Virus record (IMG/VR): IMGVR_UViG_3300036845_000360
Coordinates: 1-32,053 of that record
From: a virus
DNA length: 32,053 bases
Reading direction: 5' to 3' (one strand)
In this document: positions 6,899 to 16,800 of the stretch, piece after piece
Layout: every line of letters begins with the position of its first letter
Numbering within the stretch: the first letter of the stretch is position 1
Translations under genes and position numbers: made by a program
Notes under the pieces: model-generated
Told to the model about the DNA's origin: nothing
The model's database searches: none
The model's input: only the letters and a program-made list of their open reading frames with translations

Positions 6899-7815
6899 AC
6901 CGGCCTCCCCAAACGGATTTGCCGATAGACCTGGAGCTGATAGCGATAGAAGGCCCCCGCCTCTCCGATCGGTGGCCCGAACGCTTGGTCTACTTCCTCT
7001 TCTGTGAGGATCTCCGCGACCATCAAAACCAATAGCGCGGTTCGCCATCCCCGGTACTTCTCTTTCATTGCTACGCCGTGTTCGTTGTAGCGCATGATTG
7101 ACCACTCGGGACCGTAGGGCTCCTGCAAGCTGGTGAGCGTCTTGCGTACCTTGCGGCCGGCGCGCGCGGCAAACCAATTCTCTGTAAGCAGATCCTTTTG
7201 CGCCTGGCTGCTGGCCATGCTCAGGCCCAGCAAATAGCCGTCCTCGTCCATCTCCTGAGGTTTCACCCAGGCATTGACCCCGACCAGGCCGTTCGAAGTC
7301 CAGTCATTGAGCCAGATCCGCGCATTGGGATGTTCCTCGAAACGGGCATCCACGCCGGCTTTCTGGATCCGCCTGATTACCTGGTTGGGGTGCAGGATGT
7401 TGACCATGCGAGCGCGTTCCTGCTCGCGCCGGGTCTTTTCGTCGTTGCCCCAATACTCCTGGCCGGGGAGCCGCTGCGCTTTGGCCTTCTCGCAATTCAA
7501 CTCATACAGCTCCAATGCCTCCTCTACCCATGCTTGCGGTCTGCGCTCTATGTTTTCCATATATCCCCGCTGTTCCAAGAGCTGCAACGCGGGATCGTGA
7601 AACGCCGGGGAATCAAACTCCCTGTCAAAGTCCTGGTTGACCATCTTGCGGCGCCGCGCGACTTGGGGATGCAGCGCCGCCCAGTCAATCGCATCCCAAT
7701 CTTCGCGCGATGCTTTGACGCTATCCTTGGCCTCGGCCGCTTCGCGCGCAAGGGCCGGATCGTAACGCATCTCAGGCGCGCTCTGATCCCACGGCTTGAT
7801 AATCACATTCGCCAT
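6895..7815 (-). CDS. hypothetical virion-block protein, 306 aa
   Basis: Starts MANVIIKPWDQSAPEMRYDP. It is highly charged and mostly helical with many Trp, Arg and Glu (for example WVEEALELYELNCEKAKAQR). No hydrophobic segment, no Cys cluster and no enzyme motif are visible. There is only a weak ribosome site (AGGCG), with an 18-base gap after the large ejection-type protein, so coupled translation is possible. The stop overlaps the TTG start of the hydrolase gene. Its place between ejection proteins and the hydrolase suggests a structural or internal protein. I do not recognise the family. Confidence 0.65.
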   Translation of the reverse strand: MANVIIKPWDQSAPEMRYDPALAREAAEAKDSVKASREDWDAIDWAALHPQVARRRKMVNQDFDREFDSPAFHDPALQLLEQRGYMENIERRPQAWVEEALELYELNCEKAKAQRLPGQEYWGNDEKTRREQERARMVNILHPNQVIRRIQKAGVDARFEEHPNARIWLNDWTSNGLVGVNAWVKPQEMDEDGYLLGLSMASSQAQKDLLTENWFAARAGRKVRKTLTSLQEPYGPEWSIMRYNEHGVAMKEKYRGWRTALLVLMVAEILTEEEVDQAFGPPIGEAGAFYRYQLQVYRQIRLGRPV

Positions 7816-7833
7816 ATATCGCCTATATGCGCC

Positions 7834-10623
7834 CTACTGGTTATCTCCCTGTTCATCCTGTTCCGGTGTTTCCATCGGAACCGCGATCATACGCGCAATC
7901 AGCGGCGCGGCTTGCTGGATACTGACACCGTTGCGAACTGCATATTCGACCATGTTTCCGATGTGCGGATTGGTCGCCGCGATGCGGAGTACTGCGCGCG
8001 TTGCCGCCGCGCCGCCCACGGCTCCCTCCCATCCCGAAAGCCCCATAGTGCGCGCCAGGGCCGTACCCCCGATTGCTCCTGCTGCCGTCAGCCAGCCGCC
8101 GCCCTGGATATTGCCGGTCAGAGTGTGCGAGACGCTCGAAAAAAGTTCATTTGTCGGCCTCGCGGTATTGGCTTTGGAGAGAAGTAGCGTGATCTGTTTG
8201 AGATTCGAGAGCCCATCTTTGCCGATGAGCTGCTCAAGCTGTTCGCGGTTGGTGCCATCGGCAAGATAGCTTTCCAACCGCTTCGCCTTGCCGGTGACCA
8301 CCCGCGGCAATCCTTGGTCGCTTTCCTCCATCGTGACGCCGTTTGCCATGCCCTCAAATACCGCGTGCAGCTCGTTGAGACGTGAAGACGATCGCCAGGC
8401 ATTTTTCGCCGTCATGTAATCCTGCATATTCACGGCACCGCGGTGCCTGTCAATCAGGTCTGAAATGCCATCATTGGCCTCGCGTAGATTGGCCTGGGCT
8501 TTCTCGTATGCCTCTACGGTGGTCGAGCGTTGCATGACCCCCTGCGCTTGCTTGGCCGCTTCTTTCAGCTTGTTGAACTCGCCGTCGCTTGCCTTGTCGA
8601 GCGTCTGATAGACCGGCTGCGCGGCCGATTCGATCTGACTTGCGGCATCTCCGAAGGTTCGCACCTGGCCGACCGCGCCGGCCACGTCGATGGGAGCGAA
8701 ACGCTGAGCATAGGGCGAGCTGTGATACATCCCCAACTGCTGCTGGAGATTCTGCCGCTGCGTCTCAATGGCTTGCTGCTGGGCATCGCTGAGTCTGGAA
8801 AATTCGGGGGTTCTCTGGAGGTCCTCGATCTGGCGCAACCAACCTTCGGCCTGCCGGGGATCGGTAGTTTCAAGATTGCCGCCGCCGGTTACTTTCTCGC
8901 CGGCCGCTTCCGGGGTTCGCGCCGTCGAAATGTCGGCTCCCGTTGAGCCTTCCGTAACCCCGACGCCAGGCCTGTAACCCGGCGCGCTGCTCCCCGTCTC
9001 GCGGGCAGTTCTAAATGCGTTTCCTTCGGGTGTTCTTACGGCATCCTGAGCCACCGGAGGTATTAACCCGCCCGATTGTTCGGCTCTGTCATACAAGATT
9101 GTGGCAAGTCCATTTCGTTTCCACTCATCTCTTACTACTACGTCCGGGTTGTACCGCTGACCGTTAGGCTCTTCTACTCTGGAATAACTTAGATCGCCTA
9201 TAGGAGTTCCCTTGTCATCAAAAGCTACGATTCTTCCCTCGTCGCCATCTCGACTGATGGCATGGACGAGCCTGACTTTCTCCCCGTTCTTTAGTGTCTG
9301 CGTCTCATAATTTCCTTCGGCAATGGCATTAGTCCAAAGACCATTTGGATTCCATCTAGAACTACTCCACCCGCCGCCTGTGCTTCCGGTGTATTCAATG
9401 GTTGGGCCTTTGGCGGTACCCATACCGGGCCGTATCGGTTCCCTCGTCGGCGCGCTGGCGGTCGTATATTGCGGCTCTTTGAATGCTGCCCGGCCTCCTA
9501 CTTTGGCGGCCGATTGTGCCATCTGGCCTTCCGGCAGCTCCTCGGTCCCGGTTCCTTCGAGCGTGAATTTGAAGGGTGCGGTTCCTTCCGGGGCCGGCAG
9601 CATCCGGCCGGCTTCTTCCGTGGCCGCGAATGCTGGCCGCGTCCGGTTGATTTCTCCGAGGGCGTTTGCCGTCGCCTGCGCCGCCGTGTTCTGAATGACT
9701 CGCTGGCCGGCCTCCTGCTGGGCCTGTGCGATGGCTGGCGCGCCTTTCGCGCCCGTATCCATAGGTTTGCCTGCCTCGTTCACCTGGGAGGCAAGGGCGG
9801 GCGTCTCTACGCCGCCAATCTCGATATTCCTGGGCGCGATGCCTTCTAGATACTTTTGCGCGCCTCCCATGCCCGCACTTAACCCGCCACCCATGACTGC
9901 CGCCACGGCCGATTGCTTCGGGTCCTCAGTGTGGGCATAGGTCTGCGCTCCCATTGCCGCTGCGTCTTGTGTTGCCTTCAGACCGATTGAAACCAGGCCG
10001 GCGACCTTCGGGTACTTCTGGAGCGTGGCCATGATCTGTTGCGCGCCTTTTAAACGCTCCGCACCTTCAACGGCTTTTGAAGCGACTCCCGCCGCTGTCG
10101 CTCCGCTGCCGGCCAGCTTTAACAACCCCTCGCCGGTCATGTACTCAATCGCTTGCTCCCCAACCTTGCCAACCGTCTCCAATGGATCTTGCGATTCGGT
10201 TCCCGCTCTCAGCCAGTTGGCCGCGTCCTTAACGTGCCGGTCGATGTGATAGCTGAGCGATTTCTGATAATCGGCTTCGGCCTGTGCGTCGGTGGCCTGG
10301 GGATTTTTATTTTTATATCCAGCCTTCCACTCGGCGGGGCTCTGGCTGATCATGTCGAGCAGGCCGCCCGCGCCTTCGCCCATGCCTTTCACAAATCCTG
10401 CTGCCGTGCTGCTGCCCCATCCCTGTGCCTGTTCTTCTGGTGTGCCGGCGAGATACTTCTCGGCTAACCCGCCAAGCCCGCCGCCCGATGGCGCCGGCGG
10501 CGGTGTCGCCGAATTCAAACTTGCCCCTGGAGGTAGCGGGGGCAAAGAGCCGCCGCCCGGCGTGTTGAGTGTCGCGCCGGCTGGAAGTGGCGGAAGTCCG
10601 TTTAAGGCTGCGCTGCCACCCAT
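7834..10623 (-). CDS. large internal/ejection protein with an embedded GNAT-like domain
   Basis: A 929-aa protein with a Pro/Gly-rich low-complexity N-terminus (1-50), long helical Ala/Gln-rich parts (60-345 and 570-830) and a Gly/Ala-rich hydrophobic region at 840-885. These are typical of large internal virion proteins ejected into the cell by podoviruses. Residues about 405-525 are different: a beta-rich part (RIVAFDDKGTPIGDLSYSRV) followed by VVVRDEWKRNGLATILYDRA, which matches the acetyl-CoA loop (R/Q-x-x-G-x-A) of GNAT acetyltransferases. DNA under that part has much lower GC than its surroundings. GAGGGG precedes the ATG, and the start overlaps the upstream gene by 22 bases. The domain may modify a host protein after injection, or may be a non-catalytic remnant. 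Confidence 0.7.
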   Translation of the reverse strand: MGGSAALNGLPPLPAGATLNTPGGGSLPPLPPGASLNSATPPPAPSGGGLGGLAEKYLAGTPEEQAQGWGSSTAAGFVKGMGEGAGGLLDMISQSPAEWKAGYKNKNPQATDAQAEADYQKSLSYHIDRHVKDAANWLRAGTESQDPLETVGKVGEQAIEYMTGEGLLKLAGSGATAAGVASKAVEGAERLKGAQQIMATLQKYPKVAGLVSIGLKATQDAAAMGAQTYAHTEDPKQSAVAAVMGGGLSAGMGGAQKYLEGIAPRNIEIGGVETPALASQVNEAGKPMDTGAKGAPAIAQAQQEAGQRVIQNTAAQATANALGEINRTRPAFAATEEAGRMLPAPEGTAPFKFTLEGTGTEELPEGQMAQSAAKVGGRAAFKEPQYTTASAPTREPIRPGMGTAKGPTIEYTGSTGGGWSSSRWNPNGLWTNAIAEGNYETQTLKNGEKVRLVHAISRDGDEGRIVAFDDKGTPIGDLSYSRVEEPNGQRYNPDVVVRDEWKRNGLATILYDRAEQSGGLIPPVAQDAVRTPEGNAFRTARETGSSAPGYRPGVGVTEGSTGADISTARTPEAAGEKVTGGGNLETTDPRQAEGWLRQIEDLQRTPEFSRLSDAQQQAIETQRQNLQQQLGMYHSSPYAQRFAPIDVAGAVGQVRTFGDAASQIESAAQPVYQTLDKASDGEFNKLKEAAKQAQGVMQRSTTVEAYEKAQANLREANDGISDLIDRHRGAVNMQDYMTAKNAWRSSSRLNELHAVFEGMANGVTMEESDQGLPRVVTGKAKRLESYLADGTNREQLEQLIGKDGLSNLKQITLLLSKANTARPTNELFSSVSHTLTGNIQGGGWLTAAGAIGGTALARTMGLSGWEGAVGGAAATRAVLRIAATNPHIGNMVEYAVRNGVSIQQAAPLIARMIAVPMETPEQDEQGDNQ

Positions 10624-12491
10624 TTACCACCCCTCACTACAAGCGTTTCGCCGTTCGCGCCTTTAGCCGTGGGCTCGCCTGGCTGTACTTTTAACGGGGT
10701 TGCCGCTGGAGCTGTGCCGCCCGGTGCGTTCGTCTGCGGCCCTCCACCTGGCTGCTGTACGCCGTGCCATTGCTGCAAATAGCGGTTATCTCCGATGATT
10801 TCCCGCTTGCGGTTGCCAAGCAGCTCACGGAATGTCGTAGAAACCTCTTTGAGTTGCTGCCTGTTGAAGTTTTTATTGAGAATGTCGATGCCTTGTTGCA
10901 GTTTTTTGTCGCTGGTGGAACTACCCGTACCGCCGCCCTGTAACACCTTCGCCACTTGATCGGCCACTTCAACAAGTGCCGTCTGATATGCGGCAACCTT
11001 AGAGTCGCCGCCGGCTATTTTTGCCCATTGGTCAATAGCGTTGATGGGGGGGTAATTACCCTGCTTGAGTTGGTCGGCCATCGCAACCACTGTGCCCAGG
11101 TTGCCGCTCTGGTTATCGCGGCCCACAAGCGAATTGAGGTAGTTCAAGGTGTTGTAGGTTTGCGTGTTGGTAGCAAATTTGTAATCGCCAGCGGCCTTGG
11201 CAATATCGAATGGCTTGCCGTACTTTGACAACGAATAGGCATTCGCCGCCGCCAACGTTGCATCGTAAGTTTTTGACCGCTTCGATAGATTTGTCGGGTC
11301 CATCGTGCCATCAACAAGCTGCTGAGCGTTGGAATTGAGCGTGTTCTGATCCGTGGCGTTATTGAGTACAGCGGTTTCGGAGCGATCTTTTTCAGCTCCC
11401 GCATACGCTTGCGCGGTCTGCCCGGCCCTCAATTTCTCTTCGCTCGTTTCCTTTTTCTCTTCTAACGTTTGCTTCTTCTGTTCTAGGTCGTTTTTCAGAT
11501 CATCCTGCGCCTGCATGTGTATCGTAGAAATCCACTCCCGCCTGGGAATTGAATCTTTCGGAATGGTGTAATTAACAGTCCTCAGTTTCCCGTCTGCCCC
11601 CTTTATTTGCTGCGTCACCGGGGTTTCTGGGTTGGACTTGGAATCAAGCCATGATGGGGTCACGATCGCATAATGCATACCCTGAACAGTCGGCTCGCCT
11701 TTGTCGTTGAACACAATATGCGGAACGCCCTGAATAAATCCTGTTGCCAGAGCAGTATGTAATTTAGGGTTCTGGTTCGCCATTTTGTAGGCGTCCATTT
11801 CGTTATCGACGTTCCCAAGATCAATGGAACCTTCGCCCCCGTCTTTAATAGCTTTCGCAAATTGATTTTCGCGGTCGATGTATTTCTGTGCATCTTCCAC
11901 CTTCATGCTCGCGTTTTCATAGGCAAGACGCGAGGTTTGCATATTCAGCATGGATAGATTTGCCTTCTGCAATGCCGCTTTCTGCTGTGCCTCAAAGTCC
12001 TGGTCAGCATCCTGCCGCGCCTGTTGGTCGCGTTGCCGCGCCATGCCCATTCCGGCCGCGACCCCCGCGCCGGCTCCGCGCAGCGCCCCGCCTGGTCCGG
12101 TGGTTCCTGCCTGAGCCGCGGCGCCGAATCCTGAGAGCGCGCCGGCAATGATCCGCTTCCATTGCGTACCAGGCCCGGAGGCTACGGGCGTAGCCGTCAA
12201 TTTTCCTGTGGTGGGATCGCGCGCGTACGATACATCGCCGGAACCGCCCAAAGCATTCAAGACGCCGTGATAAACCTTGGTGCCCCAGCTATCTTGCTTG
12301 AGGGCATGTTCGGTCGGTGTCATGTTTTGAAGCGGCGTTTCAGGAATGGACGCGCCGGTGGCCGGCGCAGTATCGGTAGTGGTCAGGACCGGCTGCGCTG
12401 GCGCATTCGACGCATCGGCAGCAGGGGTCGCCGGGGTCGCTGCCCCACCCGCCGCCGAATCTTGAGTATAGCCGTTGTCCATAGTGGGCAT
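10602..12491 (-). CDS. probable internal/ejection protein, 629 aa
   Basis: The frame extends to 12737, but the segment before 12491 overlaps the upstream gene and lacks a ribosome site. GAGGTAGGG precedes the ATG at 12491. The protein begins MPTMDNGYTQDSAAGGAATP, has an Ala/Pro-rich flexible part, an Ala/Gly-rich hydrophobic patch (RIIAGALSGFGAAAQAG), then long helices with Gln/Lys/Glu-rich coiled coil (DLEQKKQTLEEKKETSEEKL), and ends with ETLVVRGGKWVAAQP. There are no catalytic motifs. It is the middle of three consecutive helical proteins between the large tail protein and the hydrolase, the location where T7-type phages keep gp14/15/16-like ejection proteins. That assignment is positional. 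Confidence 0.65.
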   Translation of the reverse strand: MPTMDNGYTQDSAAGGAATPATPAADASNAPAQPVLTTTDTAPATGASIPETPLQNMTPTEHALKQDSWGTKVYHGVLNALGGSGDVSYARDPTTGKLTATPVASGPGTQWKRIIAGALSGFGAAAQAGTTGPGGALRGAGAGVAAGMGMARQRDQQARQDADQDFEAQQKAALQKANLSMLNMQTSRLAYENASMKVEDAQKYIDRENQFAKAIKDGGEGSIDLGNVDNEMDAYKMANQNPKLHTALATGFIQGVPHIVFNDKGEPTVQGMHYAIVTPSWLDSKSNPETPVTQQIKGADGKLRTVNYTIPKDSIPRREWISTIHMQAQDDLKNDLEQKKQTLEEKKETSEEKLRAGQTAQAYAGAEKDRSETAVLNNATDQNTLNSNAQQLVDGTMDPTNLSKRSKTYDATLAAANAYSLSKYGKPFDIAKAAGDYKFATNTQTYNTLNYLNSLVGRDNQSGNLGTVVAMADQLKQGNYPPINAIDQWAKIAGGDSKVAAYQTALVEVADQVAKVLQGGGTGSSTSDKKLQQGIDILNKNFNRQQLKEVSTTFRELLGNRKREIIGDNRYLQQWHGVQQPGGGPQTNAPGGTAPAATPLKVQPGEPTAKGANGETLVVRGGKWVAAQP

Positions 12492-12520
12492 ATAGTCCCT
12501 ACCTCGTTTGCACCTGTTCG

Positions 12521-13153
12521 CTAAGCGTGTGCTTTTCCGTACATCCAGCCGCCCGCCGCCTGGCTTCCAATGCCGCCCAGCGCGCCGATGATTGAGCCCC
12601 ACATCGAATTTTGCTGCTGCGTAATGGTGTTGGCTTCCGCGTTGGCCGTGCCCGCTGCTCCAGTTGCCGAACCCGAAAATGAGTTGGGGTTCCATCCCGC
12701 CGCGAGATCCTCTTCGCCGGCCACGGCCTGTTGCCATTCCTGGTGGCCCTGCCCGTAGCCGGCCTGCTGAATCTGCTGCTGTCCCATGCTCTCGGTCGTC
12801 GCCGCTTCGCTGGCGAGCTGCTCGCGCATCTGCGCCGTTGCTCCGCTGGTGAGATTGACGTTGCTGGTACCGCCGCCCTGCGTAGCAATCGAATCCTGCA
12901 ATGCCTTCTGCGCCGATCCGTAATTGCGCGCCGTTCCCTCAGTGGCGATGCTGTTGAGGTTTTGCACTTCGGCATCGGAAAAACCAAATTGATTGGGGCC
13001 TTTTGCGATGATGGGCGCGAATTGAGCATTCAACGTGTCCTGGATGCCTTTGAAATTCGAATAGGCCGTGTTGTATGCGTCGATCTGGGTTGCATAAAAC
13101 TGCGCCTCTTCGTCCTGCAATTTGAGCTGCGTACTAGATGGACCGCCGCACAT
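12521..13153 (-). CDS. probable internal/ejection protein, 210 aa
   Basis: The ATG at 13153 follows an AGGAGG site and lies within two bases of the upstream stop; the longer upstream extension overlaps the GNAT-like gene and is rejected. The protein starts MCGGPSSTQLKLQDEEAQFY and is dominated by Gln, Ala, Ser and Thr, with a helical first half and a C-terminal segment rich in Ala and Gly (SMWGSIIGALGGIGSQAAGG) that could contact a membrane. Small Gln/Ala-rich proteins with an amphipathic or hydrophobic C-terminus are common as the smallest member of podoviral ejection sets. I base the call on composition and position and do not recognise a defined family. Confidence 0.6.
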   Translation of the reverse strand: MCGGPSSTQLKLQDEEAQFYATQIDAYNTAYSNFKGIQDTLNAQFAPIIAKGPNQFGFSDAEVQNLNSIATEGTARNYGSAQKALQDSIATQGGGTSNVNLTSGATAQMREQLASEAATTESMGQQQIQQAGYGQGHQEWQQAVAGEEDLAAGWNPNSFSGSATGAAGTANAEANTITQQQNSMWGSIIGALGGIGSQAAGGWMYGKAHA

Positions 13154-13154
13154 A

Positions 13155-13613
13155 TCAAGCAACCTCCTGCGGTGGAATGAACCGCACCAGTTCGTTTGGG
13201 CTTGCCTGGAATCCCATGAAAACCCGTGCCAGTGCTCGCAGGTCGCTCGATTCGCTGTCGAATATCCATTCGGTACAGCCGGCATGTTTTAATCCGACTT
13301 CAAGAAAAGCCATGCCTTTCAAAAGCGCCATTCGCATTTGCCGGCGGTGTTCGCGGATCGAGCTCGCCCCCCGCGGCTGGGGCCGGAACTGGATATGCAC
13401 CCGCGAGGCGCGCGCGAGGCGAACGTACATCAGCTCTCCGTCGCCGCCCTCGATCACAAATGCGTTCGAGCGGGGATCTTCGCCCATGAAAAACTCAGGG
13501 GTCAAAACGCCGACGTGGGCTTCATCGGCCGCAATCCACTCCCTGAGCTGCGCCAGGTCTTTATCCTCGATCGCTCGCAGCGTGAAACCGTCGAATTTTG
13601 CGAGTTCGGCCAT
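13155..13613 (-). CDS. GNAT-fold acetyltransferase-like protein
   Basis: 152 aa beginning MAELAKFDGFTLRAIEDKDL, with the strand-helix opening of GNAT enzymes, then REWIAADEAH, a central beta sheet (NAFVIEGGDGELMYVRLARA), a helix over about 86-108 and an ending with TEWIFDS and a GFQASPNELVRF segment that resembles the usual 'GF....el' end of the fold. The R/Q-x-x-G-x-G/A loop is not obvious, so activity is uncertain. The ATG is overlapped by the upstream TAA (TAATG) and preceded by AGGGA. Proteins of this sort are found next to tail or ejection genes in other podoviruses. The role is unknown; it may modify a virion or host protein, or be a structural GNAT fold. Confidence 0.6.
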   Translation of the reverse strand: MAELAKFDGFTLRAIEDKDLAQLREWIAADEAHVGVLTPEFFMGEDPRSNAFVIEGGDGELMYVRLARASRVHIQFRPQPRGASSIREHRRQMRMALLKGMAFLEVGLKHAGCTEWIFDSESSDLRALARVFMGFQASPNELVRFIPPQEVA

Positions 13614-13846
13614 TAGAGTTCCCTGATTGGTAGATACCGCCGCGATGGGAGCCCAGGGGCCCGGTAGAACTGCCGCGAATAGGCATCGTTTCCGCTCGCC
13701 ATCGGGGGCAGGGAAGAAACCATGACGGGCATCATCCCCTGCAATCCAACAATCTCCAGCGGCGGCACAATCGCCATCTGCGGCTGCGGTGGGCTCTGTA
13801 CAGGCTGGCCATGCGTCGGTATTCGTGTGCTCCTGGCTGTGGGCAT
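13613..13846 (-). CDS. hypothetical Pro/Met-rich small protein
   Basis: 77 aa, MPTARSTRIPTHGQPVQSPP..., rich in Pro, Met and Gln, with little predicted structure and a basic end (LPSRRYLPIREL). Both ends overlap its neighbours by one base as TAATG, and GAGGAAGTA precedes the start, so it is part of a coupled chain between the large tail protein and the GNAT-like gene. I do not recognise it. Low-complexity linker-like proteins are common among minor virion components. Confidence 0.55.
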   Translation of the reverse strand: MPTARSTRIPTHGQPVQSPPQPQMAIVPPLEIVGLQGMMPVMVSSLPPMASGNDAYSRQFYRAPGLPSRRYLPIREL

Positions 13847-16800
13847 TACTTCCTCGCCTTCGTCGGCAATCTGCCGTAAATCGTGTATGTGAGCAATTCG
13901 TTGGGAAAGTTCTCAGCCGGCCATGAGAGTTCCACTTGCATGTGGCGCGCGACTTGTACGGTGTCGGGGTCCTGGCTGATCCAGCATCGCTGGGAAATCA
14001 AGCTCTTGCTCCTGGGCAGATTCGGCGGGTCTGGAACCACGTTGCGAAGCGTGTTGAATGTCCCTTCAATCTCGTCAAACAAAACGCCGATACTCAACGG
14101 CGATGCGCCGGCAATGGCCTTCTCTTCGCTGGTGATGAACTGCACCCCCACGAACAAACCAGGCTGCGCGAGCTGAATGGATCCAATATCCGCAATGGCA
14201 TCGTAGGGCGTGATATTGTCCCGATTCGCCGTGAGGTCGCGCATGAGGATCGGCCCATCGCTCGTTGGTCCCAGCAAGAGCCGGCGAATACCCGGCGAGA
14301 TTTCGAGCGAAGCAATGGCCTTAACCCCTCCCTCGATCAAGGCGCGATTGCTCCACACGTTCCCGCTCTCCGGGGCGGCCACCGCCGCCATTCGGTGCCA
14401 CCCCTGCGAGCCATCGGCAACATATAGAGCCATATCGCGGCTCGCGCCCTGGTGCCAAGCACAGTAGGTATTCGCCGGCACATATAACGAATCAAACTGA
14501 TCCCCGATGGGAAAGCCGACTTCTGTCTCGCCGGCGCCGGGGTCCATCGAAACGAGCTGACCGCTCACAAGCATCGCGTAAGCCGTCGAGCCGTTGACGC
14601 AAAATGCATCCTGGCTGGCCAGGCCGATGCCCTCCTGGAAGTTGACCACATAGAAAGGCGAATCGCTGGTGCCTTTGCCCAGCACTGCCCACACGTCCGA
14701 CTGCGTAAAGCAGATGAGCCCCACCGATGTGGGCCAGCAGGTGACGCCCAGGCTGGGGAAGGGAATTTGATTGAGCGGAGCAAAGGATTCGTTGCCGTTG
14801 CCTGTCACGACGTCGGGGCCTCCCGACCACACCAGGATGTTGCCCATCCATCCCCAAATGCGATTGAGGTAATAGCACTGCGGCAAAAAGCCGACCGGCG
14901 GCGGGGCGTTCGTGCTGTTGATCGGCGCGGTGATGAGGAAATTAAGCTGCCCCTGCTGCGGGGTTGTGGTGGACGATGGATCGGCGTTGGTGTCGGTGTA
15001 AATCCACGTCTGCCCAGCTCCGGGGTTGGGAAACTCATCGTCGTACATGAGCAGCGAGCCGCCCTGCACCGTGCGCCACAAAACAATGGTGTCGTACTGT
15101 GGATCGGCCAGGCCTTGGCCTTGAATCACGGCGAATTTTCCCAATCCGACTGTAAGCGGCTGGCTTAAAGGTGAAGCGGTGCCAATGTGTCCAGTGATGG
15201 AGTTCTTGCCCGAATAGGCCCATATCCACGGCGCGGTGTTGCCTTGGCTGTAAGGCCCGGCGTTAAGCCATTCCTGCGAGCCGTCTCCAATCATCGAGCC
15301 GGCTGTTGTGGGCCAGGTGGGAGCTGTGGCGCCGGATTCTCCAAGCTGCTGCGGCTTTTCGATGTATCCGTTGCCGTCAATGACTTGTTTTGCCATGCTC
15401 AGGGTTTGAGTCGCTCCCGGCCACGCATTTTGGGATCCGCTGTTTACCCATACGACCGTTCCATCTGTTACCTGTGTTCCCAGGCCTGCGCTCCACGCCG
15501 GTGCGTTCGCCCCGCTGGTTCCCGCCGTGATACAGGTGAACGTCTGCGTGACGGTTATCTGCTGCTGCGTAGTGGTCAGGATGTAATAGGGCGGGTAAGG
15601 TACGCTCTGGCCGGTCGTGACGTTGATGGTGTAGGTGAACGTCACCATCACCGAATTGCCCACCGCGTAAGCGGTCAATGCGACCCATGCCGAAGCGCCT
15701 AGATTCGTCCATACGCATGTGCCGTCTGCGGTCGTGCCTCCGGTCGTGACGTTCCACGCTGGAGCTGCGCCGCCGGTCACTCCTGCTGTTGTCAATCGCT
15801 GGAGATTGTTGTTGCTGTCCAGAATCACGAATGATGGCGCGTACCAGGTATTTGCGGCCCAATTCGGATAGATCGAGGGCGCGGCCGTCTGCGTAACGGT
15901 CGGGGGATTGGCCGGCGCATCGGCCCCCCAACCCTCGATGGCGGTTCCCATGTTTATCCATTGTTCTCCGCCGTCCTGCGTTGCCAGGCTCACCGTTGCA
16001 TTCCAGACCGGCTGGGTGGCGCCCGTGATCCCGGTCCCGGTGCTGGCCGTTCCCGTCTCCGTCGAGTAGGCCGTTACAGGGGGATTGCCGCCGCTCGCAA
16101 TCACCACGAAATGAACCTTGAGGCTGCTCTCTACAACTGCCGTGTAAGGCGTGGTGCCATTCAAACTTGGGACCGTTGTTAATCCGGCCAGCGTGAGCGC
16201 GATATTGCTCTTGATGCTGAGAGGCTTGCCAGGATCGAAATAGAGCGTGACCTTGCGCGCTCCTGCCGGCGAAGAAAGAGATTCGACCTGGATGTTTACG
16301 AGGTTGGCGGTCTGCGCGCCTATCGAGAGTTGCAGATTATTGTTTGTGTCCAGAATGAAATCGCCCGGCGCAAATTGCGTATTCGCGGCCCAGGCCTTGC
16401 CGCTGGTAACCCATTTTTTCGCGTCAACGCCATCGGAAAAATAGAGCACATTGCCGACACTCAGAAAGCAGGTGCGCCCGGCGCTCGGGTCTTTCGTCCA
16501 AAGGGTGATGTTGTTCGCCGGCCCGGTCACATCGCGCACGGTTCCATGTGTGGATCCACTCGCGGGGTCACAGCTCGCCATGATGTGAATTTGCTCTGAG
16601 CGGCCCTGAAAGCTGCGAAATTCATAGAACCGATTCACCGGCGGGATCGGCCCCGGATTGTAGACCGGATTTCCCGGCCTCCGAATCAGGGTTAGCCGGG
16701 TGCTGATTTCCACGTTTTTGCCGCCCAGCAGCCTATCATAGCGCGATGCAGAATAGAACTTCTGATAGAGATATGGGACCGCGCCAGGCCCCAGCGGATT

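Noticed and set aside
7198-8187. Long rightward open frame of 329 codons opposite two leftward genes
   Set aside because: GC-rich codon bias leaves few stops in one antisense frame. The product has no domain, the ribosome site is absent, and it spans the junction of two supported leftward genes.
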